A stretch of DNA of 64,000 bases from Bacillus cereus (GTDB lineage: Bacteria > Bacillota > Bacilli > Bacillales > Bacillaceae_G), in the NCBI RefSeq assembly GCF_025917685.1, contig NZ_CP089518.1, positions 4,601,001-4,665,000 on the forward strand. The letters run 5' to 3'. Shown here in pieces: positions 26,468-40,442 of the stretch. The notes under the pieces are model-generated. The model made no database searches. It was not told the origin of the DNA and was given only the letters and a program-made list of their open reading frames with translations. The position numbers and the translations under genes are program-made. Each line of letters opens with the position of its first letter. The stretch's first letter is position 1.

Positions 26468-27328
26468 CTATTCCTGAACCGTCACAATAACCCCATCCAT
26501 ATTGTTCCCAGAAATTTCATACTGCTTATTTGCTGGGACGTTCACTTTCATATTCCCAGAAACTTTATAATAAGAAACAGTATATTTCTTACCTTCTACT
26601 TCAGTCGAAATCTCTTTTTCCTCTTTTAAGAAATCTAAATATTCCTCTAGCGTGAAATTCTTTTTTTGCATAATTGCGCTATGAGGTAGGCCGACATAAC
26701 GGATGTGCCATGGCTCATATTGAATTCCAGTAATGTTACTTTTATTTTTCGGATAACGTAATACAAAGCCATGCTTCCATACGTTCTCTTCAATCCATTT
26801 TCCTTCAGCGGCTTTCTCCATTTTCTTTTGAGTAGACCCAACGTCCAGTGATAAGCCTAAATTATGCTCACTGTATCCTGCTGGAAGCGCATAATCAGAT
26901 CCCATTTTTTCATATAGCTGTTTTTGCTCTTGGAAATCTCTATAACCACTACTAATCAAAAAATGGTTAACACTTTCTTTTCCAGCCGCATCGACAACGT
27001 TCAAAAACTTTTTCACAACATCCTTTGATAAACGAAGATTTCTATCAAATATTACATAGCCTCTCACTAATTCACTATTATGATTTAAATTTATAATATC
27101 AGACCTAATACTATCTTTTTTAACTGGGTAATCTTTGTTAACTAATAATAAATCGCCCTTATAAATTTGTTCCTTTGTAATCTCTTTCCTCTCGGTGTTT
27201 GCCGCCTTTACTAGCTCATCTTTTCCGACAATTTTAACGTCGATTTCCTTTTGAAATAACGGTGATATATAAAAGCCTACACATACTGTGCATGCTATAA
27301 AAAGAGAAATAAATACCCACTTTTTCAT
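26468..27328 (-). CDS. vanY: D-alanyl-D-alanine carboxypeptidase, VanY family (M15B)
   Basis: A 286-residue protein with an N-terminal membrane anchor (about 4-22), so it works outside the cell. The zinc site is visible: H155 and D162 in SEHNLGLSLDVG, and E205/H208 in YEPWHIRYVG. VanY enzymes cut the last D-Ala from peptidoglycan stem peptides and, as accessory parts of van clusters, remove vancomycin targets. An extra C-terminal 70-residue tail (YTVSYYKVSGNMKVNVPAN) is of unknown use. It lies next to a VanRS-like pair, with 82 bases between. Confidence 0.92.
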   Translation of the reverse strand: MKKWVFISLFIACTVCVGFYISPLFQKEIDVKIVGKDELVKAANTERKEITKEQIYKGDLLLVNKDYPVKKDSIRSDIINLNHNSELVRGYVIFDRNLRLSKDVVKKFLNVVDAAGKESVNHFLISSGYRDFQEQKQLYEKMGSDYALPAGYSEHNLGLSLDVGSTQKKMEKAAEGKWIEENVWKHGFVLRYPKNKSNITGIQYEPWHIRYVGLPHSAIMQKKNFTLEEYLDFLKEEKEISTEVEGKKYTVSYYKVSGNMKVNVPANKQYEISGNNMDGVIVTVQE

Positions 27329-27410
27329 TTCTAGTTCCTCCTCAACGTAACTTACGTATAGAATAGAAAAAACTATTAAAATAAAAAGTGGGGTAAAGTT
27401 TAAATTTTTA

Positions 27411-28517
27411 TTAAATTGTTACATTCTCGTCTTTTGGCAATCGCACTTCAAATATTGTTCTAACTACATTACTTTCAGCCGAAATCTTCCCATCATGCTG
27501 TTCAACAATATTTTTCGCAATAAATAGCCCAAGGCCTGTACCACCTTGCTGCTCTGATCTTGCCTTATCACCTGTATAAAACATATCAAAAAGATACGGT
27601 AAATCTTCTTCTGGAATGCTATCTCCGTAATTAATAACTTGTACAACTACCTCTTCACTCTCAATATATCCGTTCACATCAACAAACTTTCCATCATACC
27701 CATAGCGAATCGCATTCGTTAAAAGATTTTCAAATACTCGAGCTAATAATTTCCCGTCACCGTTAATAGGTAAATGAGGATCCATATTCAATCTCGCCTC
27801 CAAATCCTTTTTTTCTAATAACGGATACAACTCCTCATCTAACTGTATGATCAATTCACTTATATCAATTGGTCTTTTTTCAAGCTGCAACATCCCATAA
27901 TTCATTCTCGTAATTTCAAATAATTCATCAATCAAACTTTCCAGTCTTTCGGATTTCGTAAAAGCAATTGTGGAAAAATGTTTAATTTGTTCCTTCGTCA
28001 AATTCTCATCTTTAAGAATTAAATCTAAATAACCTAAAACGGATGTTAACGGCGTTCTTAAATCGTGAGCTAAGTTAACAATAAGCTGGTCCTTACTACT
28101 TTCCGCGAAGTCTCCTCGCTCCATTGCTTCCTTTAATTTCTCACTCGCTACATTCATTTCGCTTGCGATATATCCAAACTCATCATTTGATGAAACGCGC
28201 ACTTGATTTGTAAAATCGCCGTTCGCCAAATGATGAATTCCATTTGAAATCTCATCAAAATATTTTACATAAGGCCTAGTAAGAAAGAAGAAAAACATAA
28301 TGGACAGAGGGATGAAAATAATTAAAAAGAAATTAACATCTCCAATTTGTCTTACCATGGAACGAAATTGAGCTAACGGATCCTCATAGCGAACGACTAA
28401 TTTATAATAAATCCTTAATCCTTCATAAATGAAATACGTTATGCCAGCAGCTAATATCATACTTAACGAAAATAGCATAACCATCTTCGAGCGAAAACTT
28501 CTCATCTTTTTAGCCAT
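27411..28517 (-). CDS. VanS-like sensor histidine kinase
   Basis: A 368-residue kinase: two membrane helices (about 12-32 and 62-82) around a short extracellular part, HAMP-like linker (about 83-135), HisKA with H151 in AHDLRTPLTS, and HATPase_c with N-box LTNAIRYG and G2 GGTGLGLFIAK. The start overlaps the regulator gene's end by eight bases. The similarity to VanS and the VanY gene downstream suggest a role in cell-wall sensing. The short sensor region leaves the ligand open. Confidence 0.88.
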   Translation of the reverse strand: MAKKMRSFRSKMVMLFSLSMILAAGITYFIYEGLRIYYKLVVRYEDPLAQFRSMVRQIGDVNFFLIIFIPLSIMFFFFLTRPYVKYFDEISNGIHHLANGDFTNQVRVSSNDEFGYIASEMNVASEKLKEAMERGDFAESSKDQLIVNLAHDLRTPLTSVLGYLDLILKDENLTKEQIKHFSTIAFTKSERLESLIDELFEITRMNYGMLQLEKRPIDISELIIQLDEELYPLLEKKDLEARLNMDPHLPINGDGKLLARVFENLLTNAIRYGYDGKFVDVNGYIESEEVVVQVINYGDSIPEEDLPYLFDMFYTGDKARSEQQGGTGLGLFIAKNIVEQHDGKISAESNVVRTIFEVRLPKDENVTI

Positions 28518-29208
28518 TGAAAGTATACCCTACTCCCCACACTGTTTTTATTAACTTATCCTTTCTTTTATCTTCCCCAAGTTTTTTCCGCAATGTGCGA
28601 ATATGTACCATAACTGTATTTCCGCTTTCATAATAATCATCTGCCCATACTTGCTGAAAAATATTTTCCACATTGTACACTTTCTTCGGATGACTCGCTA
28701 ATAAATATAAAATATCAAACTCTTTCGGTGTTAACTCAATTTGCTCTCCATACACGTTCACTGTTCTTCGCTCAGGATCAATAACGACTCCCCCTACCTC
28801 TAAAGCAGATTTATTCTCTGCTACTTTCGGCTGATTTAACGTAAGAAATCGGCGTAATTGTGCATTTACACGTGCGACTAATTCAATCGGTGTAAAAGGT
28901 TTCGTCATATAATCATCTGCACCTAATACAAGACCTGTCACCTTATCAAAATCAGATGTTTTCGCGCTTAAAAAAATGATTGGCATATGATGCTTCACGC
29001 GAATTTGACGCGTCACTTCATACCCATCCATTTTTGGCATCATAATATCTAAAACCACTAAGTCGATTGGCTGCGTTTCAATAATATGAACGGCCTCTTC
29101 CCCATCCGCTGCCTTCACAACGTGGTACCCTTCTTTTTCTAAATGTATCTCAATTAAATCAGCAATTTCTGCCTCATCATCCACTATTAAAATTGAAATG
29201 CGCTTCAT
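28510..29208 (-). CDS. VanR-like response regulator (OmpR family)
   Basis: A 232-residue regulator. Receiver: DDE (10-12), D54 in VVLDIMMPK, K in TKPF. Winged-helix DNA-binding domain from about 130 to 230 ending TVWGVGYTFNG. It is the first gene of regulator-kinase-vanY, all in one direction. No vanHAX ligase genes accompany it, so it is more likely an intrinsic cell-wall regulator than an acquired vancomycin cassette. Confidence 0.9.
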   Translation of the reverse strand: MKRISILIVDDEAEIADLIEIHLEKEGYHVVKAADGEEAVHIIETQPIDLVVLDIMMPKMDGYEVTRQIRVKHHMPIIFLSAKTSDFDKVTGLVLGADDYMTKPFTPIELVARVNAQLRRFLTLNQPKVAENKSALEVGGVVIDPERRTVNVYGEQIELTPKEFDILYLLASHPKKVYNVENIFQQVWADDYYESGNTVMVHIRTLRKKLGEDKRKDKLIKTVWGVGYTFNG

Positions 29209-29303
29209 TTTACTCCCCCTTTTTATACGATCGATTGTAAACTAGTCTATCCAATTTGTACAATACGAAAAGGTTACCCGTTAGAGTAACCTTGGTAAAT
29301 AAA

Positions 29304-29426
29304 ATTATATCGGCGATTTTCTAAATATATCGACCGCAACTTGAATTATATCGGCGATTTCTCAATTATATCGACCGTAACTCGAATTATATCAGCGATT
29401 ATTGAAATATATCGACTTACCGACAA
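29304..29426. repeat. three tandem 41-bp repeat units
   Basis: Units start at 29304, 29345 and 29386, each opening ATTATATC(G/A)GCGATT and containing ATATCGAC about 21 bases later. A single further unit, closest to the third, lies at 57949-57989. There are no spacers between units and no protein coding is evident. Probably an interspersed B. cereus-group repeat. Confidence 0.85.
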
Positions 29427-29464
29427 TCAACGACGAAATTCGCCCGCTATTTTAAAGACTCAGC

Positions 29465-30571
29465 CTACCGCTCCAAAACAATCCGCTGTTTCGTGATTTC
29501 TGCTAGTCTCCCGCGATCCACCTCATACTCAGCATCAACGCTTTGCGGAACCATTACTTTCCCGCCTTCAAGCATCACTTCCGGTGAAATAATATCGTTC
29601 TCCCAATGTCTACTAGAGGCAGATATATCGCCAGGAATCGTAAAGTTCGGCAATGAGGCGAGAGCAACATTTTGCGCTCGTGAAATCCCCATCTCTACCA
29701 TACCGCCGCACCACACGGGTATATTATGCTCCATGCAGTAATCATGAATTTGAATGGATTCTGTTAATCCGCCCACTCGCCCTGGTTTAATGTTAACGAT
29801 TTGGCAACTGCCAAGTGTAATCGCAACACGCGCGTCTTCTAAACTATGGATGCTTTCGTCTAAACAAATCGGTGTCTCAATTTTCTTTTGTAGTTGTGCA
29901 TGATCAAGAAAATCGTAATCCGCTAACGGTTGCTCAATCATCATTAATTGAAATTCATCTAATCGTTTCAATTTCTCTGTATCCGCTAATGTATAAGCTG
30001 AATTCGCATCAGCCATTAATGGGATGTTCGGAAACTCTTTGCGAATTTCTTTCAGTAATTCGTAATCATGATCTGGCTTTATTTTCACTTTAAAACGCTC
30101 GTATCCTTCTTCCGCATACTTCTCGATTTGTTTTAGCATAACCGGAATCGTATTGATCCCGATTACAACGCCGACCTCAATTTCAGACTTCGTTCCACCA
30201 AGCAATGTCGCTAATGACTTCTTTTGTCGCTTCGCATATAAATCCCAAACAGCACCTTCAATTCCGGCCTTTGCCATTCGGTTTCTCTTTATATGCTGGA
30301 ACAAACCAGGTATTTCATTCGGATGAGAAATCTCCACCTTTAATAAATCCGGTATTAAAAAATCCTGTAGCACATGCAGCGCTGTCTTCACTGTTTCTTC
30401 CGTATACCATGGCTCAGAGAATGCAACGACTTCGCCAAATCCAATGTGCCCGTCTGTATCTTCTAATTCAATGACGATACTCTCACGCTTTTCGTAAGTC
30501 CCGTAGCTCGCAGCAAACGGGATTACGAGTGGCATTTCCGTTATATGAAGTGTCGCTTTTTTTATCTCCAC
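29465..30571 (-). CDS. menC: o-succinylbenzoate synthase
   Basis: A 368-residue enolase-superfamily enzyme. The second-strand lysine pair is in RFKVKIKP (KxK), metal ligands are D in MADANSAY, E in MIEQPL and D in CLDESI, and the distal lysine is in NIKPGRVGGL. It dehydrates SHCHC to o-succinylbenzoate in menaquinone synthesis. It starts directly after the menE stop and is the last gene of the men operon. The Bacillus MenC group is also known for N-acylamino acid racemase activity. Confidence 0.95.
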   Translation of the reverse strand: MEIKKATLHITEMPLVIPFAASYGTYEKRESIVIELEDTDGHIGFGEVVAFSEPWYTEETVKTALHVLQDFLIPDLLKVEISHPNEIPGLFQHIKRNRMAKAGIEGAVWDLYAKRQKKSLATLLGGTKSEIEVGVVIGINTIPVMLKQIEKYAEEGYERFKVKIKPDHDYELLKEIRKEFPNIPLMADANSAYTLADTEKLKRLDEFQLMMIEQPLADYDFLDHAQLQKKIETPICLDESIHSLEDARVAITLGSCQIVNIKPGRVGGLTESIQIHDYCMEHNIPVWCGGMVEMGISRAQNVALASLPNFTIPGDISASSRHWENDIISPEVMLEGGKVMVPQSVDAEYEVDRGRLAEITKQRIVLER

Positions 30572-32020
30572 TTACATCTCCTCCACTAATTGTCTTAACT
30601 CTCGTCTTAACAATTTTTTCGAAGCATTTCGTGGTAATTCCTCTAAGAAGCACGCTTTCTTCGGTACTTTATATTTCGCTAATTTCTCCTCGCAAAAATG
30701 AAGAATTTCTTCTTCTGTTACCTCTCCACTTTTCACAACAAAAGCAGCTGGTACTTGCCCCCAACGTTTGTCCTTCATACCGACAACACCAGCCTCTGCT
30801 ACCGCCGGATGAGAGAGCAACACTTCTTCAATTTGAGCCGGATATATATTCTCTCCGCCAGAAATAATTAAATCACTGCGGCGATCTAATACGTATAAAA
30901 ATGCTTCTTCATCTAAATAACCGAGGTCACCAGTATGAAGCCATCCGTTTTGAATTGTTTCGCGCGTCGCATCTTCACGGTTAAAGTAACCGCCTGTTAC
31001 GTTTGGTCCTTTTACTACGATTTCGCCTTCCCCAAACGGCGGCACTATGACGCCATCTTTTTCAATACGAAGTTGACATTGAAATAGTGGTTTTCCAGCT
31101 GATCCTACTTTCGTTAACATGTAATCTGCGGATAACGTACAAATTTGTGATGATGTTTCTGTCATACCGTACGTTTGATACACAGGGATTCCTTTATCTA
31201 CACACGTTTCTAATAACGGTTTCGGCGCTGGTCCTCCGCCAAGTAACATGCATCGTAAAGAAGATGGATATGTTCCTTCTCCAAGTCTCTCTAATAAATC
31301 AGTTAACATTTTTGATACGACTGAAATAATCGTTACGCCTCTCGTTTGAAGTGCTTTATGAATAAAATCGGCATCATATTTCGGAACGAGTAAAATGCGC
31401 ATTCCGTACATAATATTTTTCATTAAAAGAGATAGCCCGCCAACGTGGAACATCGGCATACAAGCTAACCAACAATCATCATCGCGAAGCCCTAAGTTAA
31501 GCGAAGAACCGACTGCACTTGCCCAGTGATTGCCGTACGTTAAAATAACGCCTTTCGGTTTCCCTGTCGTCCCAGACGTATAAATAATTGTCATCGCTTC
31601 TTCTAAAGAGAATTCTTCTTGTATAGAGGCTTCTGCCTTTGGCCCATTCATCACTTCAGTGAACGAATAGACAGGAACACCCTTAGCCTCAAAATCTTGA
31701 TCCGTCACTAAACAAACAACTTCAGCATCATCCATTTGCCAAAGTAGCTCTTCTCTTGAAAGACGCGTATTTAAAAGCACAGCTACTGCACCTACGTAAG
31801 ATAGGGCGTGAATAACTGAAATCATCTCCATACCATTTTTCATCAGAACAGCCACCTTTTGCCCCTGCTTCACTCCAACGTGTGAAAGCTGTTCACAAAC
31901 AGATACTACTTTTTCATGCAGCTGCACGAAAGTAACCTTCTCCTCTTCAATTTCAATTGCAGTACGATCAGGTGTTAAAAATGCACGTTGCATTAACCAA
32001 TTAGGCATCGTCTCCATCAT
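30572..32020 (-). CDS. menE: o-succinylbenzoate-CoA ligase
   Basis: A 482-residue acyl-CoA synthetase (ANL superfamily). The P-loop-like motif is [15 protein letters not shown] (about 190), the aromatic motif [12 protein letters not shown], the hinge [14 protein letters not shown], and the catalytic lysine near the end in [10 protein letters not shown]. It activates OSB to OSB-CoA with ATP. It is separated from menB by 145 bases that hold a strong hairpin, so its level may be set apart from the upstream genes. Confidence 0.95.
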   Translation of the reverse strand: MMETMPNWLMQRAFLTPDRTAIEIEEEKVTFVQLHEKVVSVCEQLSHVGVKQGQKVAVLMKNGMEMISVIHALSYVGAVAVLLNTRLSREELLWQMDDAEVVCLVTDQDFEAKGVPVYSFTEVMNGPKAEASIQEEFSLEEAMTIIYTSGTTGKPKGVILTYGNHWASAVGSSLNLGLRDDDCWLACMPMFHVGGLSLLMKNIMYGMRILLVPKYDADFIHKALQTRGVTIISVVSKMLTDLLERLGEGTYPSSLRCMLLGGGPAPKPLLETCVDKGIPVYQTYGMTETSSQICTLSADYMLTKVGSAGKPLFQCQLRIEKDGVIVPPFGEGEIVVKGPNVTGGYFNREDATRETIQNGWLHTGDLGYLDEEAFLYVLDRRSDLIISGGENIYPAQIEEVLLSHPAVAEAGVVGMKDKRWGQVPAAFVVKSGEVTEEEILHFCEEKLAKYKVPKKACFLEELPRNASKKLLRRELRQLVEEM

Positions 32021-32041
32021 TCATTCTCCTTTCATGAAAGA

Positions 32042-32070
32042 AAGAGACTTGATATGACATCAAGTCTCTT
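32042..32070 (-). terminator. hairpin between menB and menE
   Basis: AAGAGACTTGAT and ATCAAGTCTCTT pair perfectly (12 bp, 5-base loop), with flanking T-runs that are only moderate. It is probably a partial terminator or mRNA stabiliser inside the operon. Confidence 0.65.
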
Positions 32071-32165
32071 AGTTGTTTTGTTTCCGGTTTGATCTCATCT
32101 AACTGCGCCTCTACGTCAGGAGTTCCAACGCCCTCTTGTTCTAAGCAAGCCGCTTCCGCTTTTGA

Positions 32166-32984
32166 TCAAGGGAAACGAGGGAATTGACCGAAGTCGGGAC
32201 TGCGTTTTTCTTTGAACGCGTCGCGGCCTTCTTTTGCTTCGTCAGTTGTGTAGTACAATAACGTTGCGTCTCCAGCTAGTTGTTGAATACCAGCTAGACC
32301 GTCTGTGTCTGCGTTGAATGCAGCTTTTAGGAAACGAAGTGCCATTGGGCTGTTTGCTAAAATTTCTTGTGCCCATTGTACTGTTTCTGCTTCAAGTTCT
32401 TCTAATGGTACTACTGTGTTTACTAAGCCCATGTCAAGCGCTTCCTGTGCATTGTATTGACGGCATAGGTACCAAATTTCGCGAGCTTTCTTGTGACCTA
32501 CCATACGAGCTAAGTAACCAGCTCCGTATCCACCGTCAAAGCTTCCTACTTTAGGACCTGTTTGTCCGAATACAGCGTTGTCTGCAGCGATTGTTAAGTC
32601 ACATACGATATGAAGTACGTGTCCACCACCGATTGCATAACCTGCTACCATTGCGATAACTGGTTTAGGAATTGCGCGAATTAGACGTTGTAAGTCTAAT
32701 ACGTTTAAACGAGGGATTTGGTCATCACCTACATATCCACCATGACCGCGAACTTTTTGGTCGCCGCCAGAACAGAATGCACGTCCACCTTCACCTGTTA
32801 AAATGATAACGCCAACATTTGCATCATCACGAGCGTGTGCAAAAGCATTGATTAACTCCATTACCGTTTTTGGACGGAATGCGTTATGTACTTCAGGGCG
32901 GTTAATCGAAATCTTTGCGATACCATTGTATGTTGAATAAATAATATCTTCGTAATCGCCTTCTGTTACCCATTCAATAGCCAT
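32166..32984 (-). CDS. menB: 1,4-dihydroxy-2-naphthoyl-CoA synthase
   Basis: A 272-residue crotonase-fold enzyme of the usual MenB length. Oxyanion-hole and substrate motifs [11 protein letters not shown] and [12 protein letters not shown], then [24 protein letters not shown], all typical MenB. It performs ring closure of OSB-CoA. ATG 32984 follows AGGAGG. It is preceded by a 69-base gap from menH. The final residues FGQFPRFP are the conserved MenB C-terminus. Confidence 0.97.
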   Translation of the reverse strand: MAIEWVTEGDYEDIIYSTYNGIAKISINRPEVHNAFRPKTVMELINAFAHARDDANVGVIILTGEGGRAFCSGGDQKVRGHGGYVGDDQIPRLNVLDLQRLIRAIPKPVIAMVAGYAIGGGHVLHIVCDLTIAADNAVFGQTGPKVGSFDGGYGAGYLARMVGHKKAREIWYLCRQYNAQEALDMGLVNTVVPLEELEAETVQWAQEILANSPMALRFLKAAFNADTDGLAGIQQLAGDATLLYYTTDEAKEGRDAFKEKRSPDFGQFPRFP

Positions 32985-33053
32985 TACTATTACCTCCTTG
33001 TATATTTCTGATCTCCTCTATAAGTGCAACTTCCTTCTTAGATGAAAAAAGCA

Positions 33054-37008
<3,955 letters not shown>

Positions 37009-37058
37009 AATTGTCTCCCCCCTATGGGCGAAAAATAGTCATAATTACGCTTGATTTT

Positions 37059-37088
37059 AAGATACACCTCAAACGAAAGGCCTGTCAA
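37059..37088 (-). promoter_or_regulatory. menF operon promoter
   Basis: On the minus strand, -35 TTGACA (37083-37088), 18-base spacer, -10 TATCTT (37059-37064). The -35 is part of a 12-bp inverted repeat shared with the menA promoter. Confidence 0.7.
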
Positions 37089-37136
37089 CGTTTAGCATTT
37101 CTGAGAAATTCACCTTCTCTTCCTAGAAAATAAACG

Positions 37137-37165
37137 TTGACACTAAATGATGCTTTTTCTACACT
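37137..37165 (+). promoter_or_regulatory. menA promoter
   Basis: -35 TTGACA (37137-37142), 17-base spacer, -10 TACACT (37160-37165), 37 bases before the menA start. The -35 lies in TAAACGTTGACA (37131-37142), the inverse of 37083-37094. Confidence 0.7.
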
Positions 37166-37202
37166 TAATTGTGTACAATATGTGACCTAAGGAGGATTCA
37201 AC

Positions 37203-38156
37203 ATGGAAATGAACGTCGAAACGAATTCCTCTCCTACGGCGCCAAAGCCAAGTAAACAAACAGGCTGGCGCATTTGGTGGAGTTTATTACGTCCCCATAC
37301 ATTAACAGCAGCTTTCGTTCCTGTTTTCATCGGAACAGCGTATGCGATGCAGGTCGGAGGTATAAATCAAATACATCTCCCTCTTTTCCTTATAATGCTT
37401 CTTGCTTGTCTTCTCATTCAAGCAGCAACAAACATGTTTAATGAATACTTTGATTATAAAAGAGGACTCGATCACGAAGGTTCAGTTGGTATCGGCGGCG
37501 CTATCGTTCGCGATGGCATTCAGCCTAAAACAGTACTTAACTTAGCATTTGGATTTTTCGGCATCGCAATACTATTAGGCGTTTATATTTGTATGAATTC
37601 TAGCTGGTGGCTTGCTGCAATCGGTCTTGTTTGTATGGCCGTTGCTTACCTTTATACAGGTGGCCCACTTCCAATTGCATATACACCATTTGGAGAATTA
37701 ACAGCCGGATTATTTATGGGTGTCATTATTATTGGGATTTCATTCTTTATTCAAACTGGAACTGTAACATCAGAAGTCATTTTACTATCTATTCCTAGCT
37801 CCATTTTAATTGGTGCCATTTTACTAGCTAATAACATTCGTGACTTGGATGGCGATAAAGAAAACGGTCGTAAAACGTTAGCAATTCTCGTTGGACGTGA
37901 AAGAGCCGTTGGTGTACTTGCTTCTATGTTCATCGTTTCCTATATTTGGACAATTGCTTTAATTATCGTGGGCATCGTATCACCATGGATGCTTATCGTA
38001 TTTTTAAGTGCACCGAAAGCATTTAAAGCGACGAAAGGCTTTATCGGCAAAAGCATTCCAATGGAAATGGTACCTGCTATGATTGCAACAGCAAAAACAA
38101 ATACAATTTTCGGTCTCCTAATGGGAATCGGATTATTACTTGGATATTTCCTTTAG
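37203..38156 (+). CDS. menA: 1,4-dihydroxy-2-naphthoate polyprenyltransferase
   Basis: A 317-residue UbiA-family membrane enzyme with about nine helices. The two aspartate-rich motifs are NMFNEYFDYKRGLD and NNIRDLDGDKENGRKT, which bind the prenyl diphosphate through Mg. It prenylates DHNA to demethylmenaquinone at the membrane. It is transcribed away from menFDHBEC, with AAGGAGG before its ATG, and ends in a terminator. Confidence 0.96.
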   Translation: MEMNVETNSSPTAPKPSKQTGWRIWWSLLRPHTLTAAFVPVFIGTAYAMQVGGINQIHLPLFLIMLLACLLIQAATNMFNEYFDYKRGLDHEGSVGIGGAIVRDGIQPKTVLNLAFGFFGIAILLGVYICMNSSWWLAAIGLVCMAVAYLYTGGPLPIAYTPFGELTAGLFMGVIIIGISFFIQTGTVTSEVILLSIPSSILIGAILLANNIRDLDGDKENGRKTLAILVGRERAVGVLASMFIVSYIWTIALIIVGIVSPWMLIVFLSAPKAFKATKGFIGKSIPMEMVPAMIATAKTNTIFGLLMGIGLLLGYFL

Positions 38157-38185
38157 AAAGGAGCTGCTGACGCGGCTCCTTTTTC
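38157..38185 (+). terminator. menA terminator
   Basis: AAAGGAGC...GCTCCTTTTT hairpin directly after the menA stop. Confidence 0.9.
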
Positions 38186-38266
38186 ATATACCAATTTCAG
38201 CTCATAATTCCTACTCTCAACGCTCATACTATGTAAAGAAACTGAATTGTAGGAAGGTGGACGACT

Positions 38267-38998
38267 ATGTTAACTCCACAACAAATAAATCAATTTAAAT
38301 CTATTTTAGAAAAACAACAGCAAGAAGTTGAACAAACAATACAAACTCATGAGAATACAGATCGTGCTTCTGAACGTGATTCAGTGGGAGAATTGTCTAG
38401 CTATGACAACCATCCAGGTGATATGGCTACAGAATTGTACGAACGTGAGAAAGATTTCGGGCTCATCGAATTTTGGCATAAACAACTAGAAGATACGAAA
38501 CATGCCCTACAAAAAATTGAGGCTGGTACGTACGGTATTTGCGAAGTGTCTGGTGAGGAAATTCCGTTCGAAAGATTAGAAGCGATGCCGACTGCTACAA
38601 CGTGTATACAGCACACTACAAATAAATTGGATATGAACACGCGACCAGTTGAAGAAGAGGTGTTGGCTCCTTCGTTTCATAAGCACGACGAAGATCATTC
38701 TGTAGAGTACGATGCTGAAGATGCATGGCAAGACGTCGCAAATTACGGAACGTCTGAAACTCCATCTGATTTAGAAAGACAGGATTCCAAAAACTATAAT
38801 GGTATGTACGTAAATAGTGAAGAGAATGTAGGCTTCGTTGAGGATTTTGAAAACTTTATTGGTACGGATATGTATGGTAAAAACCCACAAGTTTTCGCTA
38901 CAGAGGAACATGAAGAATATGAGCAAATGCTTGATGACTTTGAAGAACGTACTTTTAAAGGTGAATTATCTTCAAATGAATCTAGCTCCAAAGAATAA
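38267..38998 (+). CDS. yteA: YteA-family DksA/TraR-like protein
   Basis: A 243-residue protein. The N-terminal half is a coiled-coil (LTPQQINQFKSILEKQQQEVEQ) followed by ELSSYDNHPGD and the DksA/TraR-like zinc-finger region about residues 90-125. Only two of the four finger cysteines are visible (CEVSG and TTCIQH), as is usual for YteA-type proteins. The acidic C-terminus, with ENVGFVEDFENFIGTD, is found in Bacillus YteA proteins linked to sporulation. It is monocistronic with AGGAAGG before its ATG. Confidence 0.88.
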   Translation: MLTPQQINQFKSILEKQQQEVEQTIQTHENTDRASERDSVGELSSYDNHPGDMATELYEREKDFGLIEFWHKQLEDTKHALQKIEAGTYGICEVSGEEIPFERLEAMPTATTCIQHTTNKLDMNTRPVEEEVLAPSFHKHDEDHSVEYDAEDAWQDVANYGTSETPSDLERQDSKNYNGMYVNSEENVGFVEDFENFIGTDMYGKNPQVFATEEHEEYEQMLDDFEERTFKGELSSNESSSKE

Positions 38999-39030
38999 AA
39001 AAAGCATTCCGAAATTCGGAATGCTTTTTA
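38997..39030. terminator. bidirectional terminator yteA/csp
   Basis: AAAAAAGCATTCCGAA / TTCGGAATGCTTTTT stem between two convergent genes. Confidence 0.9.
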
Positions 39031-39041
39031 TCATTAGCTAA

Positions 39042-39254
<213 letters not shown>

Positions 39255-39385
39255 CTAAATAAAAATGAAACTATGAATCCACATGAAAAGGTGGATATAA
39301 AGGACATGAATGTATAACAAGCTTACAGCCTTTAATTCAACGTGCTTTATTTCCGTACCACATTATGTAGCTCAATAGTGACTTC

Positions 39386-39414
39386 ACTATATCACGCTCA
39401 ATCCAAAACGTCAA
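39386..39414 (-). promoter_or_regulatory. csp promoter with long 5' leader
   Basis: On the minus strand, -35 TTGACG (39409-39414), 17-base spacer, -10 TATAGT (39386-39391). The start would be near 39379, leaving about 135 untranslated bases, which is typical of csp genes that form a cold-sensing RNA structure. Confidence 0.75.
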
Positions 39415-39570
39415 ATGAGAACACTTTCACTCCAGCGTTTTTTATAATCCTAGTATAACCATAAATTCCTATTCTATTTTACTTTTATTTGAAAATTAAC
39501 AAAACTACAGTTTTCTAATCTCGTTAAATTCTGTACAATAATGATTATCTATTACATTGAGGTGAAGAAA

Positions 39571-40353
39571 ATGAAGGCACATGAAATCGAATATAAATTA
39601 TATGGCGATGATATGCAGTTCGTTGAAATTGAATTGGACCCAGAAGAAAGTGTTATTGCTGAAGCTGGCGCAATGATGATGATGGAAGATCATATTGAAA
39701 TGGAAACAATCTTCGGCGATGGTTCAGGACCATCTGGCGGCTTATTTGGAAAATTAATGGGCGCTGGTAAACGTCTCGTTACAGGTGAAAGCATGTTTAT
39801 GACTGTATTCACAAATACAGGTCATGGCAAACGCCACGTATCATTCGCCGCTCCGTATCCAGGAAAAATTATTCCTGTTGATTTAACAGAGTATCAAGGA
39901 AAAGTCGTTTGTCAAAAAGACGCCTTTCTTTGTGCTGCAAAAGGTGTTTCTATCGGAATCGAGTTTACAAAGAAAATTGGAACTGGTTTCTTCGGTGGTG
40001 AAGGTTTCATCATGCAGAAACTTGAAGGTGACGGACTTGCTTTCATGCACGCAGGTGGAACAGTATATAAACGTGAATTGAAACCTGGTGAAAAACTTCG
40101 CATTGATACAGGTTGTCTCGTTGCAATGACAAAAGACGTTAACTATGATGTTGAATTCGTTGGAAAAGTAAAAACAGCTCTATTTGGCGGTGAAGGTTTA
40201 TTCTTCGCAACATTAGAAGGTCCTGGAACTGTTTGGATTCAGTCTTTAACACTTAGTCGCTTAGCAGCACGCCTTACAAGCCCAGCAGCTCAAAGTAGCG
40301 GTGAAGGCAGCGTTTTAGGCGGACTTGGTCGCCTTTTAGATGGGAAAGAATAA
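39571..40353 (+). CDS. AIM24/TIGR00266-family protein
   Basis: Starts at ATG 39571 after GAGGTG; 260 residues. It is glycine-rich with triplicated beta-segments ([52 protein letters not shown]), the plan of the AIM24 family. Such proteins are widespread, and their biochemical role in bacteria is not known. Monocistronic, with its own terminator. Confidence 0.88.
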   Translation: MKAHEIEYKLYGDDMQFVEIELDPEESVIAEAGAMMMMEDHIEMETIFGDGSGPSGGLFGKLMGAGKRLVTGESMFMTVFTNTGHGKRHVSFAAPYPGKIIPVDLTEYQGKVVCQKDAFLCAAKGVSIGIEFTKKIGTGFFGGEGFIMQKLEGDGLAFMHAGGTVYKRELKPGEKLRIDTGCLVAMTKDVNYDVEFVGKVKTALFGGEGLFFATLEGPGTVWIQSLTLSRLAARLTSPAAQSSGEGSVLGGLGRLLDGKE

Positions 40354-40404
40354 ATAGTGTCCTTCTAGGGCCATAGCCATCAACTTAAGAGAATGAATAA
40401 AATT

Positions 40405-40442
40405 AAAGCACCCTTTCATAGTACTGCATGAAAGGGTGTTTT
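40405..40442 (+). terminator. terminator of AIM24 gene
   Basis: AAAGCACCCTTTCAT / ATGAAAGGGTGTTT stem and T-run. Confidence 0.9.

Noticed and set aside
26468..29208. Acquired vancomycin-resistance cassette
   Set aside because: vanH, vanA-type ligase and vanX are absent, and no mobile element borders the genes.
29304..29426. Tandem 41-bp units as a CRISPR array
   Set aside because: Units are contiguous with no unique spacers, and no cas genes are present.
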